Below, piece after piece: positions 51,456 through 60,100 of a stretch of DNA of 64,000 bases. The notes under the pieces are model-generated. The model was given only the letters and a program-made list of their open reading frames with translations. It was not told the origin of the DNA and did no database searches. The first letter of the stretch is position 1. Each line of letters opens with the position of its first letter. Source of the DNA: Bacillota bacterium (GTDB lineage Bacteria; Bacillota; Limnochordia; DTU080); contig DULU01000089.1 of the NCBI GenBank assembly GCA_012840225.1, positions 1 through 64,000 on the forward strand, in the 5' to 3' direction. A program made the position numbers and the translations under genes.

Positions 51456-51562
51456 AAGTCAAACTAAACCTCCATCTCCGCCTTGCCGCTCATCAACCTA
51501 CCGTGTCACACCTCCTCTCCAGTTTGGCAGTCTCCTCTCCTCAGGCCATGTGCATGAGATAG

Positions 51563-51591
51563 ATTATGACATAATCCGGAGGACGGCGCAA
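51563..51591 (-). promoter_or_regulatory. Candidate promoter for glmS
   Basis: On the minus strand, TTGCGC (51586-51591) and CATAAT (51563-51568) are 17 bp apart. Transcription would begin about 100 bases before the ribozyme cleavage site. Confidence 0.5.
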
Positions 51592-51668
51592 GAACGACGG
51601 CTAGGGGGTCCGCGGGAAAAAAATGCTTGATGATAAGCTTTTCATGACTTTTGGCATAGTCTGTTAGG

Positions 51669-51698
51669 TTGACATAATCCCGTCATGATCGTTATTCT
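51669..51698 (+). promoter_or_regulatory. Candidate promoter for the phosphoesterase gene
   Basis: A perfect TTGACA (51669-51674) is followed after 18 bp by TATTCT (51693-51698). The gene starts at 51751 with AGGGGG in front. Confidence 0.5.
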
Positions 51699-51750
51699 TG
51701 GTTTGTATACTTTTACTTTCACTTTTTGCTTATAGATAGGGGGCTTATTA

Positions 51751-52494
51751 GTGTTACTGGGTATTTTCGGCGATATCCATGGTAATCTCGCCGCCCTGTC
51801 GGCGGTGATCGACGACGGGCGCAAAAATGGTGTGGAGCGGTGGATTTGTCTGGGGGACATCTGTTTCCGTGGGCCGCAGCCGGTGGAATGCCTGGAACTG
51901 TTGGCAGGGATGGACACCCTCACCTGCATTGCCGGCAACACCGATCAATGGCTCTTCCGCGGCTTTCCCGCCATGGCTCATTTCCCTCCGGAGCGCCGGC
52001 GACAGCTGGAAGCGTTCAGAAAATGGGCTCTGAGCCGCATGTCGAAAGATCACTTAAAGTGGTTGGAGGCCGCACCGTTTTGCCACTCCCTGGCTCACGG
52101 CGAAGAGAACCTGCTCTTTGTGCATGCCTCACCTTATTCCACCGAAGACTGGCTGCCGCCTTCGGCGGCCGATGAGTCGTTTCGCCCGATGATCACCGGT
52201 CACAATGCCACCATCGTAGTCTCCGGACACGTGCATGTGCCGTATCTGCGGCGCATATCAGGCAGGTATGTGCTCAACGCCGGCAGTACCGGCCATCCAA
52301 CCGACAACAATAACCGCGCTTCCTATCTCCTCCTTGAATTAGCCGATTACCAAACAGACGGCGGTTCCTGCCTGGGCATCACGTTCCGCCGGGTGCCGTA
52401 TAATCTGGAACTCACGGCGGAAGCCGCCAGGCTGACCGGTATGCCCATGGCTGAAGAATATATCAGCGCGCTGCGCACAGGCGTGCCCCTCTAA
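51751..52494 (+). CDS. Metallophosphoesterase (YfcE/MJ0936-like)
   Basis: The protein has 247 residues with all calcineurin-like metal motifs: GDIHGN at the start, GDICFRG, GNTDQW (the GNxx position usually reads GNHD) and GHVHVP near residue 155. It should bind two divalent metals and hydrolyse phosphodiesters or phosphomonoesters. Small cytoplasmic members are often nucleotide phosphodiesterases of uncertain physiological role. The start is GTG with AGGGGG nine bases upstream. It is divergent from the glmS leader and convergent with the small gene at 52530. Confidence 0.9.
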   Translation: MLLGIFGDIHGNLAALSAVIDDGRKNGVERWICLGDICFRGPQPVECLELLAGMDTLTCIAGNTDQWLFRGFPAMAHFPPERRRQLEAFRKWALSRMSKDHLKWLEAAPFCHSLAHGEENLLFVHASPYSTEDWLPPSAADESFRPMITGHNATIVVSGHVHVPYLRRISGRYVLNAGSTGHPTDNNNRASYLLLELADYQTDGGSCLGITFRRVPYNLELTAEAARLTGMPMAEEYISALRTGVPL

Positions 52495-52529
52495 ACGGGC
52501 CCGCCCGGCGCAGGGCGCCGGTACCCAGT

Positions 52530-52805
52530 TCATTCGCCTATATAGATCACCTTTTCCACATAATCCGCAGCCAGCGGCCAGGTATGGGGTAATCCGTATT
52601 TAACACAAATAGTCTCCCACCAGGTGGCTTTTTTCTCAGCCAACTCTTTAGCCAAAGTGAGGGTGATATGCGTCATGCGTATGGCATCGTAAAGAATGAC
52701 TATCTCCCGCAGAGAGGCAGCTTCTTCATCAGTAATTGTGGCGACTACAGTGCCCCTTGTCGGCTTCTCCGCCTCGACATTATCTTTAACCTGCATAATC
52801 GCCAT
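52530..52805 (-). CDS. Conserved-looking small protein, unknown function
   Basis: The protein has 91 residues, soluble and largely helical, with the pattern ITDEEAASLREIVILYDAIR and a Trp pair in KATWWETICVKYGLP. The ATG follows GGGGGG by eight bases. The frame has coding character, with no long overlapping frame on the other strand. It sits about 90 bp after the ParB-like gene on the same strand, so the two could be co-transcribed. I do not recognise a family. The length and sequence resemble small clostridial sporulation-associated or phage-like accessory proteins only in a very general way. Confidence 0.6.
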   Translation of the reverse strand: MAIMQVKDNVEAEKPTRGTVVATITDEEAASLREIVILYDAIRMTHITLTLAKELAEKKATWWETICVKYGLPHTWPLAADYVEKVIYIGE

Positions 52806-52898
52806 CGCAGGATCCCCCCTTCAGAGACACATTCAGCTTATCTAATTTATTATAGCATGAATCGGCTTGTATGGAGCAGGCCTGGAGGGCAACCTCTG

Positions 52899-53873
52899 TC
52901 AAGAGATGTTTTTCTTTTTCTTTTGCTTTTTGTTGGGATGGTGTTTTACCTGTGGAGGAAGTGGTTGTTTATCAGCATTTTTGATTATATGGTCTACTGT
53001 TTGATCCAACATCGTGCGTATTTGCTGCAAGTGATCCAGGATGCGCTGGCGCTCATGGGCCGGCAGGTAAAAAGGGGCAATGCGCCGCAGCTGGGTGAGG
53101 GTCTCCTCCGATCTTTCCAGGACGGACACCCAGCGGTCGATATTCCTCTGCACCGCCATCCTTTCATCTTCCGCCTCTTTGGGCAACGGCTGCACATCGG
53201 CGGGACGCCGCACCAGTTTGACGGCTTCCTCCACCGACACGTCGGAGTTGGAGCGCACCAGAGCGCACACTTCTCTCGTCTCCACTTTGCTCAGCTTATA
53301 TTCCAGTACGGCATCGAGAACGACATTGCATATGGCAGGGCTGCGCAGCTTATTGGCCAGGGCGCGAGCCTCGGATATATGTGAAAGGGTAAGAGGGGAA
53401 TTGCCACCGTTAAAATTGTCTATCAATGCTCTCTGATACCGCTCCTCCACTTCCAGCACATCAAGCCAATCCGTGATGGTGGTGCGGGGAATGCCCAACC
53501 TTTTGGCGGTGACCACTTTGTTCAGCTTTTCCATGGTCATGAATTCATGCACGGCCAGAGCCCGTTCCACGGGATTTAAGTCTTCCCGCTGCAGGTTTTC
53601 GATCAGCTGCAGTTGCTTCACCGGCACGCCTGGTTTGAGGATGATGGCGGCAATAGTTTCTTTGCCGTTCATGATGGCCGCCCGCAGGCGCCGCTCGCCG
53701 GCGATCAGCTGATACCCCCCCTCCACCTCTTTTACCAGTATCGGGTGCAGCAGACCCACTTCTTCCATGGATTTAGCCAGTCCGACCAGGCTTTCTTTAT
53801 TGAAAATTTTGCGCACTTGGTTTGGATCTCGTCGTACCAATTTTATAGGCACTTCGATAATTTCCAAAGGCAT
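52899..53873 (-). CDS. ParB/Spo0J-family DNA-binding protein
   Basis: The protein has 324 residues. The N-terminal ParB domain carries the CTPase/arginine patch as L-I-A-G-E-R-R-L-R-A-A and the following ENLQREDLNPVERALA. The helix-turn-helix is TAKRLGIPRTTITDWLDVLE. The C-terminal 90 residues are helical and end in a Lys-rich tail (NKKQKKKK). No parA gene is adjacent, and the chromosomal gidB-parA-parB order is absent, so this is a solitary paralogue that may act as a nucleoid-occlusion-like or transcriptional factor. GGGGTGA overlaps the start. It lies downstream of the terminator that ends the outer-membrane cluster. Confidence 0.88.
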   Translation of the reverse strand: MPLEIIEVPIKLVRRDPNQVRKIFNKESLVGLAKSMEEVGLLHPILVKEVEGGYQLIAGERRLRAAIMNGKETIAAIILKPGVPVKQLQLIENLQREDLNPVERALAVHEFMTMEKLNKVVTAKRLGIPRTTITDWLDVLEVEERYQRALIDNFNGGNSPLTLSHISEARALANKLRSPAICNVVLDAVLEYKLSKVETREVCALVRSNSDVSVEEAVKLVRRPADVQPLPKEAEDERMAVQRNIDRWVSVLERSEETLTQLRRIAPFYLPAHERQRILDHLQQIRTMLDQTVDHIIKNADKQPLPPQVKHHPNKKQKKKKNIS

Positions 53874-53964
53874 TCACCCCAATAGCGGATGTTGGTGGTA
53901 ACATTTGTAAGTATATTCGACAGAGGATATGGACAACCTTCATCTATCTTCATGTCCATATCTG

Positions 53965-54022
53965 GAAAAAATAATAATCACGCCGGATTGCCACCCTAGA
54001 GTAGGCAACCCGACGTGATTAT
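53965..54022 (-). terminator. Terminator of the envelope gene cluster
   Basis: On the minus strand, an almost perfect stem of 19 bp (54022-54004 with 53992-53974, one G-T and one A-C deviation) has a loop of about 11 bases and is followed by TATTATTTTTTCC. It ends transcription of the gene at 54065. Confidence 0.85.
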
Positions 54023-54064
54023 ATCATGGACTAAGGCATCGGCTTTGTGATGCCGGTCAACTTT

Positions 54065-54994
54065 TTATCTGCTGGGTGTCAACGACAAGCCTACAACCGA
54101 GACTTGTTCGGCGGTAGTTAAGCTGATTTCATATCCCGCCGAGACGATCAGCTCTTCGCCTCTCACCAGCACGCCGCCCAACAATCCGGCCGGTCCTAAT
54201 GCCACCAATCCCAACAGGCTGGCCCCCGCCGCCAACTCTGAGGTAGAGGGCTTTTCACCCGGCCGGGCGCTGCTCATCCTGATCGCCGTGCCGTCCAGAG
54301 CATAAACGGTGCCGAAATCGACGGTCACATCCGCATCCCGACCGAAGCTTCCGGCCGACCTCACTCCGGTCACCCGCCCGACGCCCTCGGCCCCGGCCGG
54401 AATGATCACCTTGGAATCGATAGTGATGTTCTGCAGCACCACATACTTGATTAGGTCGCCGGTCTTGGCCGTGCGGGAGCTGATTTCATTCATGAGCTTT
54501 ACCCGCACCTGAGTGCCTGCCGGCAGGCTCACCTTTCCGGTCTCCAGGTTGCCGCTGGGCCACACCAGACCGACCAGGCCGGCAATGCGGGTGTCGACGG
54601 GGCCGGTCTGGGCCGAGCCATAAACTTCCCGCTCTATCTGCTGCAGCCGGTTCACCAGGGGACCTCCCGGCGTCATGCGGCCGAAGATCATCCACTCGGC
54701 ACAGTTCAGCTTCATGATCAATGAGGAACCGCCGGTGCCCACGGTAGCTAAAGCTTTCAGATTATCGACCCGGGAGATGAGGCTTCCGGTCTGCGGATTG
54801 CCGAACAGATCCTTCTCAATGCGCTCGATGCGGGCCAGGAGACCGGCTTCCAAGGGCGTCACTTGCCCATATAAGCTTTGCTCAATATCATTTAACGCCA
54901 ATGCCGGTATGGCAACCTGGGCCGATGCCGCCGAGGCGATCATCATAACAATATTCATCACCAGTATAATGCCGAATAATGCCTTTCCCTTCAT
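54065..54994 (-). CDS. Exported envelope protein of unknown function
   Basis: The protein has 309 residues with a signal peptide (about residues 1-25, cleavage near ASAQVA). The N-terminal half contains two copies of a motif, IEKDLFGNPQTGSLISRVDNL and IEREVYGSAQTGPVDTRIAGL, plus related fragments. The C-terminal half is a beta-rich domain that starts at SLPAGTQVRVKLMNEISSRTAKTGD and ends in the hydrophobic segment LAAGASLLGLVALGPAGLLGG. Similar architecture occurs in diderm Firmicutes, but the function is not known to me. AGGGGAG precedes the ATG. It is the last gene of the envelope cluster, about 40 bp after the porin-like gene. Confidence 0.8.
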   Translation of the reverse strand: MKGKALFGIILVMNIVMMIASAASAQVAIPALALNDIEQSLYGQVTPLEAGLLARIERIEKDLFGNPQTGSLISRVDNLKALATVGTGGSSLIMKLNCAEWMIFGRMTPGGPLVNRLQQIEREVYGSAQTGPVDTRIAGLVGLVWPSGNLETGKVSLPAGTQVRVKLMNEISSRTAKTGDLIKYVVLQNITIDSKVIIPAGAEGVGRVTGVRSAGSFGRDADVTVDFGTVYALDGTAIRMSSARPGEKPSTSELAAGASLLGLVALGPAGLLGGVLVRGEELIVSAGYEISLTTAEQVSVVGLSLTPSR

Positions 54995-55033
54995 TAAAAT
55001 GGCTCCCCTTTCCTGTTGTTATTTGTTTATAGG

Positions 55034-56383
55034 TTAAAACCTGATGGAAAATTCGGCTATGGCCATATTGCCGCCGCTAGTTTCGGCGGCGTCTTCATCG
55101 GCCAGTGGGCTGCTCAATCTGTAGCCTAGCTTGATGGAAGCCCCGTTCACCGAGTACCGCAATCCAAAGTCGGCTATCTTCTCATTGCTTTTTTCATTGC
55201 CGATGATGGTTATACCGGCACTGGCTTCCGTTTCCGGCGTCAACCGAAAGCCCAAACCGGCACTGGTGGTATGCCTCCGCCACGGATCACCTCCGGTCAT
55301 CTTGTCTGTTGACAGCTCCTGCAAAGAGTAATGCAGGTTCAGATTCCATCTGTCCAATTCCACACCCAAGCCAACGGCAGTTGAAGATGGAGAAGACAAA
55401 ACCCCCCACATATTATCCGCCGCCTGCACCGCGGCCAAGTTGGCGCTCACACTTCTTCTTTCGCCGAAAGGATACCTCACCCCGAAGGAGGTGACGGCTT
55501 CCACACTATCGCTCTCGCCACCGAAGACGATATGCGAACGGCCGGCGGTCACCTGCACTTCGCCGACATCCACCGACAAACCGAACCCGGCCTGCTCCAG
55601 TTGCCCCTTGTCGCTCAAAAAAGCGTCGCCGGAGCCACCGAGGAAAGAGGCAGGTCTGTAGAGGCTGTAGTAATCATGGTTGGGGTATAACAATTCCATT
55701 CCAGGTCCGGGCATGGAGCCTTGGGCGGAATTGATCACAGGCAACAGCCACTCATTGACCCGCTCGCCCAGCATGGCACTGAATGACGGGCGTTCGGCGA
55801 CGGAGGCGCCATATCCCAGCTGTTCCATCTCAGGCCGGACAAAGGCCACCAGCCTGCGTATCTCCTCCATTTCTTCAGAAGTGAGGGTGGGCGTCAGGCC
55901 GGCATCGGCATATTGTTTCAGCAAGATATCAACCTGCCGGACTTTTTTCCGGACATCGGCAAAAGCCCTGCTTTCGCCGGGAGAGATATGTTTTTCCAGC
56001 TGTATTTCCATAGTCTCGAGGGCGCTTATCACCCACAGTGCCGCCTCATAACGGCACATGCTGACCACCTGTGGGGAATCAACATCGGCAGTCGAATCAA
56101 TGAACCCCAGGGTGAAAAGGCGGTTGATGATGCCATAGCTCCAATGCCCCTCGGGCAGCTCGGCAAAGGGGCTTTCCTCGGCAACCACCTGAGCCGAGGC
56201 GGCGGCAGGGGCGAAAAACAGACAGTCCGATCCTATCGGCACAAGCAGATGCACTGCCACGAGCCAATATAGTAAAAACAGACTAAATACAGGTAGGCAA
56301 TGGCGCATCGCCGCGATGCGATTTATGAACTTGTTGCCTGCCACCCTGGCTATCACCCCACAGCCTACGGTAATATTCTCCAT
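55034..56383 (-). CDS. Small SLH-porin-like outer membrane protein
   Basis: The protein has 449 residues from the ATG at 56383, or 424 from the ATG at 56308 that begins the better signal peptide (MRHCLPVFSLFLLYWLVAVH, cleavage near AAASAQ). After it an SLH-like domain (FAELPEGHWSYGIINRLFTL) would bind the cell wall. A helical linker (about residues 120-200) and a beta-rich C-terminal region with alternating hydrophobic strands follow. The last residues are AEFSIRF, and a C-terminal Phe is typical of barrels inserted by the BAM machinery. The SLH-plus-barrel plan matches OmpM of Negativicutes and other diderm Firmicutes. The preceding gene is a RuvC-like nuclease. Confidence 0.82.
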   Translation of the reverse strand: MENITVGCGVIARVAGNKFINRIAAMRHCLPVFSLFLLYWLVAVHLLVPIGSDCLFFAPAAASAQVVAEESPFAELPEGHWSYGIINRLFTLGFIDSTADVDSPQVVSMCRYEAALWVISALETMEIQLEKHISPGESRAFADVRKKVRQVDILLKQYADAGLTPTLTSEEMEEIRRLVAFVRPEMEQLGYGASVAERPSFSAMLGERVNEWLLPVINSAQGSMPGPGMELLYPNHDYYSLYRPASFLGGSGDAFLSDKGQLEQAGFGLSVDVGEVQVTAGRSHIVFGGESDSVEAVTSFGVRYPFGERRSVSANLAAVQAADNMWGVLSSPSSTAVGLGVELDRWNLNLHYSLQELSTDKMTGGDPWRRHTTSAGLGFRLTPETEASAGITIIGNEKSNEKIADFGLRYSVNGASIKLGYRLSSPLADEDAAETSGGNMAIAEFSIRF

Positions 56384-56514
56384 TCACTCCCAGTTACCTT
56401 TATATTTACTTACAATGTCTTCCTCTGCAAGCAGAAAATAGTCGAAAGACCTAAGGTATTTAGGACTTCGGTCACAGGCAAAGTGCCTAACTTTGACCGC
56501 CACTTTTTCCCGGG

Positions 56515-57000
56515 TCACGGTTGCTCTATCATTTGCAGATACCTCCGGGCCAAAACCTCCGCCACGAAATGATCGTAAGGCTCAGGCGGCGTCTGCAAGC
56601 CTAGAGGAACAAAGCGGCGCCAGCCTTTCCTGTTGGTCAAAAGATAAAGACGTCTCCCTTCCATGCTGGATTGATGTTCATCCACCTGGGCGATGGCCAC
56701 CACCGGCTGCTTTGCTGCTGCACCTTCCTCAACGGCAGCCGTGGTCCCTGAGGAGAAAACCTGGCTGGTCATCGCTTCCAAACGCCGCCGCACCGCCCCG
56801 GAGCCGGTGCGATCGCCGAGGATCAATAAACAAGGATGATACTTGGCCACCAAATCCGCCAAAGCCGTCTCCAGCTGCCCGACATCCACCACCTGCCGGT
56901 ATAGGCAAAGGCCTTCGGCCGTCAGGACGGCAAAGCCGCATTTGGCCGTTCCCGGATCAATACCAATGTAATATGGCGCTGTATGATACCGAGACGCCAC
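56515..57000 (-). CDS. RuvC/YqgF-like RNase H-fold nuclease
   Basis: The protein has about 161 residues with the RNase-H-like catalytic pattern: the first Asp in IGIDPGTAKCG, an Asp/Glu in QVDEHQSS and a final Asp in EPYDHFVAEVLARR. Members process pre-16S rRNA ends (YqgF) or resolve Holliday junctions. The GTG at 57000 follows GAGGAGGGG and is preferred to the ATG at 57018, which lacks a ribosome binding site. It sits between two outer-membrane genes, an odd place for a nucleic-acid enzyme. A strong hairpin just upstream separates it from the giant gene. It may be a divergent paralogue; its real role is uncertain. Confidence 0.78.
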   Translation of the reverse strand: MASRYHTAPYYIGIDPGTAKCGFAVLTAEGLCLYRQVVDVGQLETALADLVAKYHPCLLILGDRTGSGAVRRRLEAMTSQVFSSGTTAAVEEGAAAKQPVVAIAQVDEHQSSMEGRRLYLLTNRKGWRRFVPLGLQTPPEPYDHFVAEVLARRYLQMIEQP

Positions 57001-57021
57001 ACCGCCCCTCCTCGTCATATG

Positions 57022-57067
57022 AACGGCAGCGGACCTTTCCCTTTCACAGGTAAGGTCCGCTGCCGTT
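57022..57067 (-). terminator. Strong hairpin between the giant gene and the nuclease gene
   Basis: The 16-bp perfect stem AACGGCAGCGGACCTT / AAGGTCCGCTGCCGTT has a 14-base loop. The T-tail is weak in both directions, so it may be an mRNA-stabilising or partial terminator structure. It lies just before the nuclease start. Confidence 0.7.
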
Positions 57068-57116
57068 ATCTATCCGTTTTGGTCACGCCTGTTTACCGGC
57101 TTTGGCCGGCGCTTTT

Positions 57117-60100
57117 TTAGAACCGGATCACCACGCCGGTGTTCAGCTGCACAGCGGAGAAGCTGTTGACGGCGTTAGTTTTGTCCACATAGTTGATGTA
57201 ATCCGCCTTGAGCTGGAATCCGGCAGCTTCATAGATCGGCAGATCCACCAGCAATTCCGCCGTGGAGTCGTCGACCTGGTTCTGTTCGTCGCCGACGCCG
57301 CTGCGCAGATTAACCTTACCGCTCACGGAACCTCCGGCCAGCGGACCGGCAAATTTCAGCTCCAGGGACTGCTTGGCCAAAGCCGGTATGCCGGTGTTGA
57401 TGGTTCTCCGCCAATCCAGAACGGATTCGAAGCGGATATTCTTGATGATAAACCCAGCTTTGAGGCCGGCTATCACCAACTCTTCATCAGCCGTCAGCCC
57501 GCCGACGGCCGTGGGTTTGTCCACCAGCTTGTTCAGCCCTGTATAAATGCCGGTGGTGAAGGTGCCGTTTTGCGCTTTGATCAGTTGCCAGTTCACCATC
57601 ACCTGCGTCAGGCTGCGGTCGGTATAGGCGATCCAGTTCTGCCGCGGTTTGGTCGGATCGGCATTGGTATTGCGCCAACGCAGATCCCACTCTTCTATCA
57701 TCAACGGCGTATTCTCTTTCCGGTAGCCGGCCGATATGCGGAAGTTCTCGGTGAAGACCGGAAAGTCTTCTATCGCCAACCCCAGGAGAGAATGATTGAG
57801 ATTGACGTCCGGTGTACCCTCCAGGCTATTGTTGCCCACCTCTACCGTGGCCCGCAGCGGCAGGAGAACCTTCATGTTGCGCTCGGCTCTGATCATGGAC
57901 AAGGTGCGCTCGCCCTCGGAATTGCTCGTCACCCGGTGCACGATAGTGGTGTCGAAGTCCAGCGGGCGCAAGCCGCTGATCTCCAGACTGGTATACTGTT
58001 CCTCCCCATAGAGGGCTCTATCCAGATTGGGCGCTGCGTATGGCTGCACCCACGAGTTGTGCATATAGCCATGCTCCAGGCTGGCCCAGATGCCTCTCAT
58101 CCGGCCATGCTCATCGAGAGCCGGATTGCCGAAGAACCGGCTGACATACATCTGCAGCACCTGGCCCTGATTGACGTCGTTGTTGGCACCGGTAATGCCA
58201 TAGGACCAGAGCGGTGCCTTACCGCTGATCTCCAGCGTCGCCACCTTAGCCGCCGCATTGGTCAGCGGCCCGGCGTTGGTCCCGCCAAGATTCAGCCAGT
58301 TGGCCCGCACGACAAAGAGATCATGCAGCAGGGCCGAGGCGGAAATGGCCGTCACATGCGCCGGATCGTCGCCTGCGACGAATCCGCCGGCCGCATTAAG
58401 CCGTCTCGCCGTTCCCTGGCCGAAGAGCAAGTTGGCCTGCACTTTACGGCCGGCGAGATCGGCTTGCACCCCTCTGGTGCGCCACAGCATGGCTTCCCAT
58501 TTCTCAGCCGACAGGACGTATTCATTGTAGGAAGTGAAATCGACGCTTCTTTCCCCGAAGGGCTGGAGGCTGCCGATGCGCAGCGACTTCAGCGCGGAGG
58601 CGGTCGTCAGGTCGATTTCAAATCCCACGTCGGCCAGGCTGCCCTGGTCGTTCAGGTTTCTGGTGGCATAAATCTCGGCATCAAGTTTGGCCTGAGGAAC
58701 CGGTTCCGTCTTCAGTATGATGCTGTAACGGGAGACCGCTTCATCTTTCAGGAACCGGGAGTTTTGGTACCAGTCGCCGCTCGCCGCCTGCTCCGCGTAT
58801 GGCAAATTGCGCTCCCGCGGATCGCGGTAGATGGTCAAGCCGTCGGCGGCGGTATAGGAAACCGCTGACGCCAGGCTGATCTCGGTATTCTCGAATTTCT
58901 TCTTCAGCGGCGCCAGGTCGTCGGCCACCTGATCGACAGCTTCGGACAGCTCGGCTATATTGCCGTGCATTCTTTCATCCAAAGCGACCAGGTCGTTGCC
59001 GAGCCCTTCTATCTTGGCGGCGTTTTCGGCGATGGCCTGTTGATTGTCGCCAATCAACCCGGCATTCTGTTTTATCGCCGCCTCGTGCTCATCCAGACGG
59101 GCGATATTCTCCTCTACTTTTTCCTCCAGTCTCCGCTCCGCCTCTTCCAAGGCTGCCAGTCTGGCCTCGATCAACGCGGCTCTCTCTTCCAGGGCGGCCG
59201 CCCTTCTCTGCAGAGCCACCACATCTTCCGCCAGCAGCACTAAAGCATCGCTCAGCAGGTCGTCTACCGCCTTACCTTCTTCCATATCCTTCAGCAACTG
59301 CTCCAAGGTCTGCTGATGCGCCGCCACCTCGCTCCGGCAATCGGCCAGATCGGCCGCCAGTTGGTCGATGTTGGCTTTGGCTTCGGCGGCATCTTCCTGA
59401 AGGCCGGCGATCTCCCCCTGCATGGCGGTGATATTCTCCGCGGCGGCTTCGACTTTTTCGGCCGTCTGTTCCAGTTTTTCGTCGGTCTGCTTCAGCTGCT
59501 CTTCCATCTGCCCGACCCAGCCGGTCAGCTGTTCTATCTTGAGATTGTGGTCGAGAAGGCCGGCGGTCAGATCCATGATCATCGCTTTGTTCTCATTGAT
59601 CAGGGCATCATGCTCCAGCAGTTGAGATGTCAGCCTGGAAATCATGGACGAATTGATCAGGAGCTGCTCGCTGTTTCTCTCAATCTGCTCGGCATTGCGG
59701 TTGATCCGCTCCAGGAGGGTGTCTTTCACCTCACCGACCTCGGCACCCAGCTTGACAAGGGCGAGCCGCTGCTGCTCCTGTTCGTCGGCCAAGGCCATCT
59801 GCTGCACTTCCAGGAGATAAATCTGCTCGGCGCTGAGCGCCACTCCGCTGATCAGACCTTCCTGTATCTCCTCCAGCTCGGCCAGTTTGCCGGCCTGAGC
59901 CTCTTGCTCCCCTGCCAGCATCTCCTGTGAGGCCGTCAAAGCAGCTTGTCCGGCAGCCAACTCATCGATGCGACCGGCATTAAGCATGATCCCTTCGGAC
60001 AGAGCATCCTGGCCGGCCTGCAGCACATCCTGGCCCGCTGCCAGGGCTTCAAGGCTTTCGCCGTGGGCGGCCTGGACGGAGGCCAACTCCTCGATTTTGT

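Noticed and set aside
57102..58868. Long open frame of 588 codons on the plus strand, opposite the giant outer-membrane gene
   Set aside because: It mirrors the barrel-coding region, has no ribosome binding site and has no recognisable domain. High G+C in the codon positions of the real gene makes such shadows.
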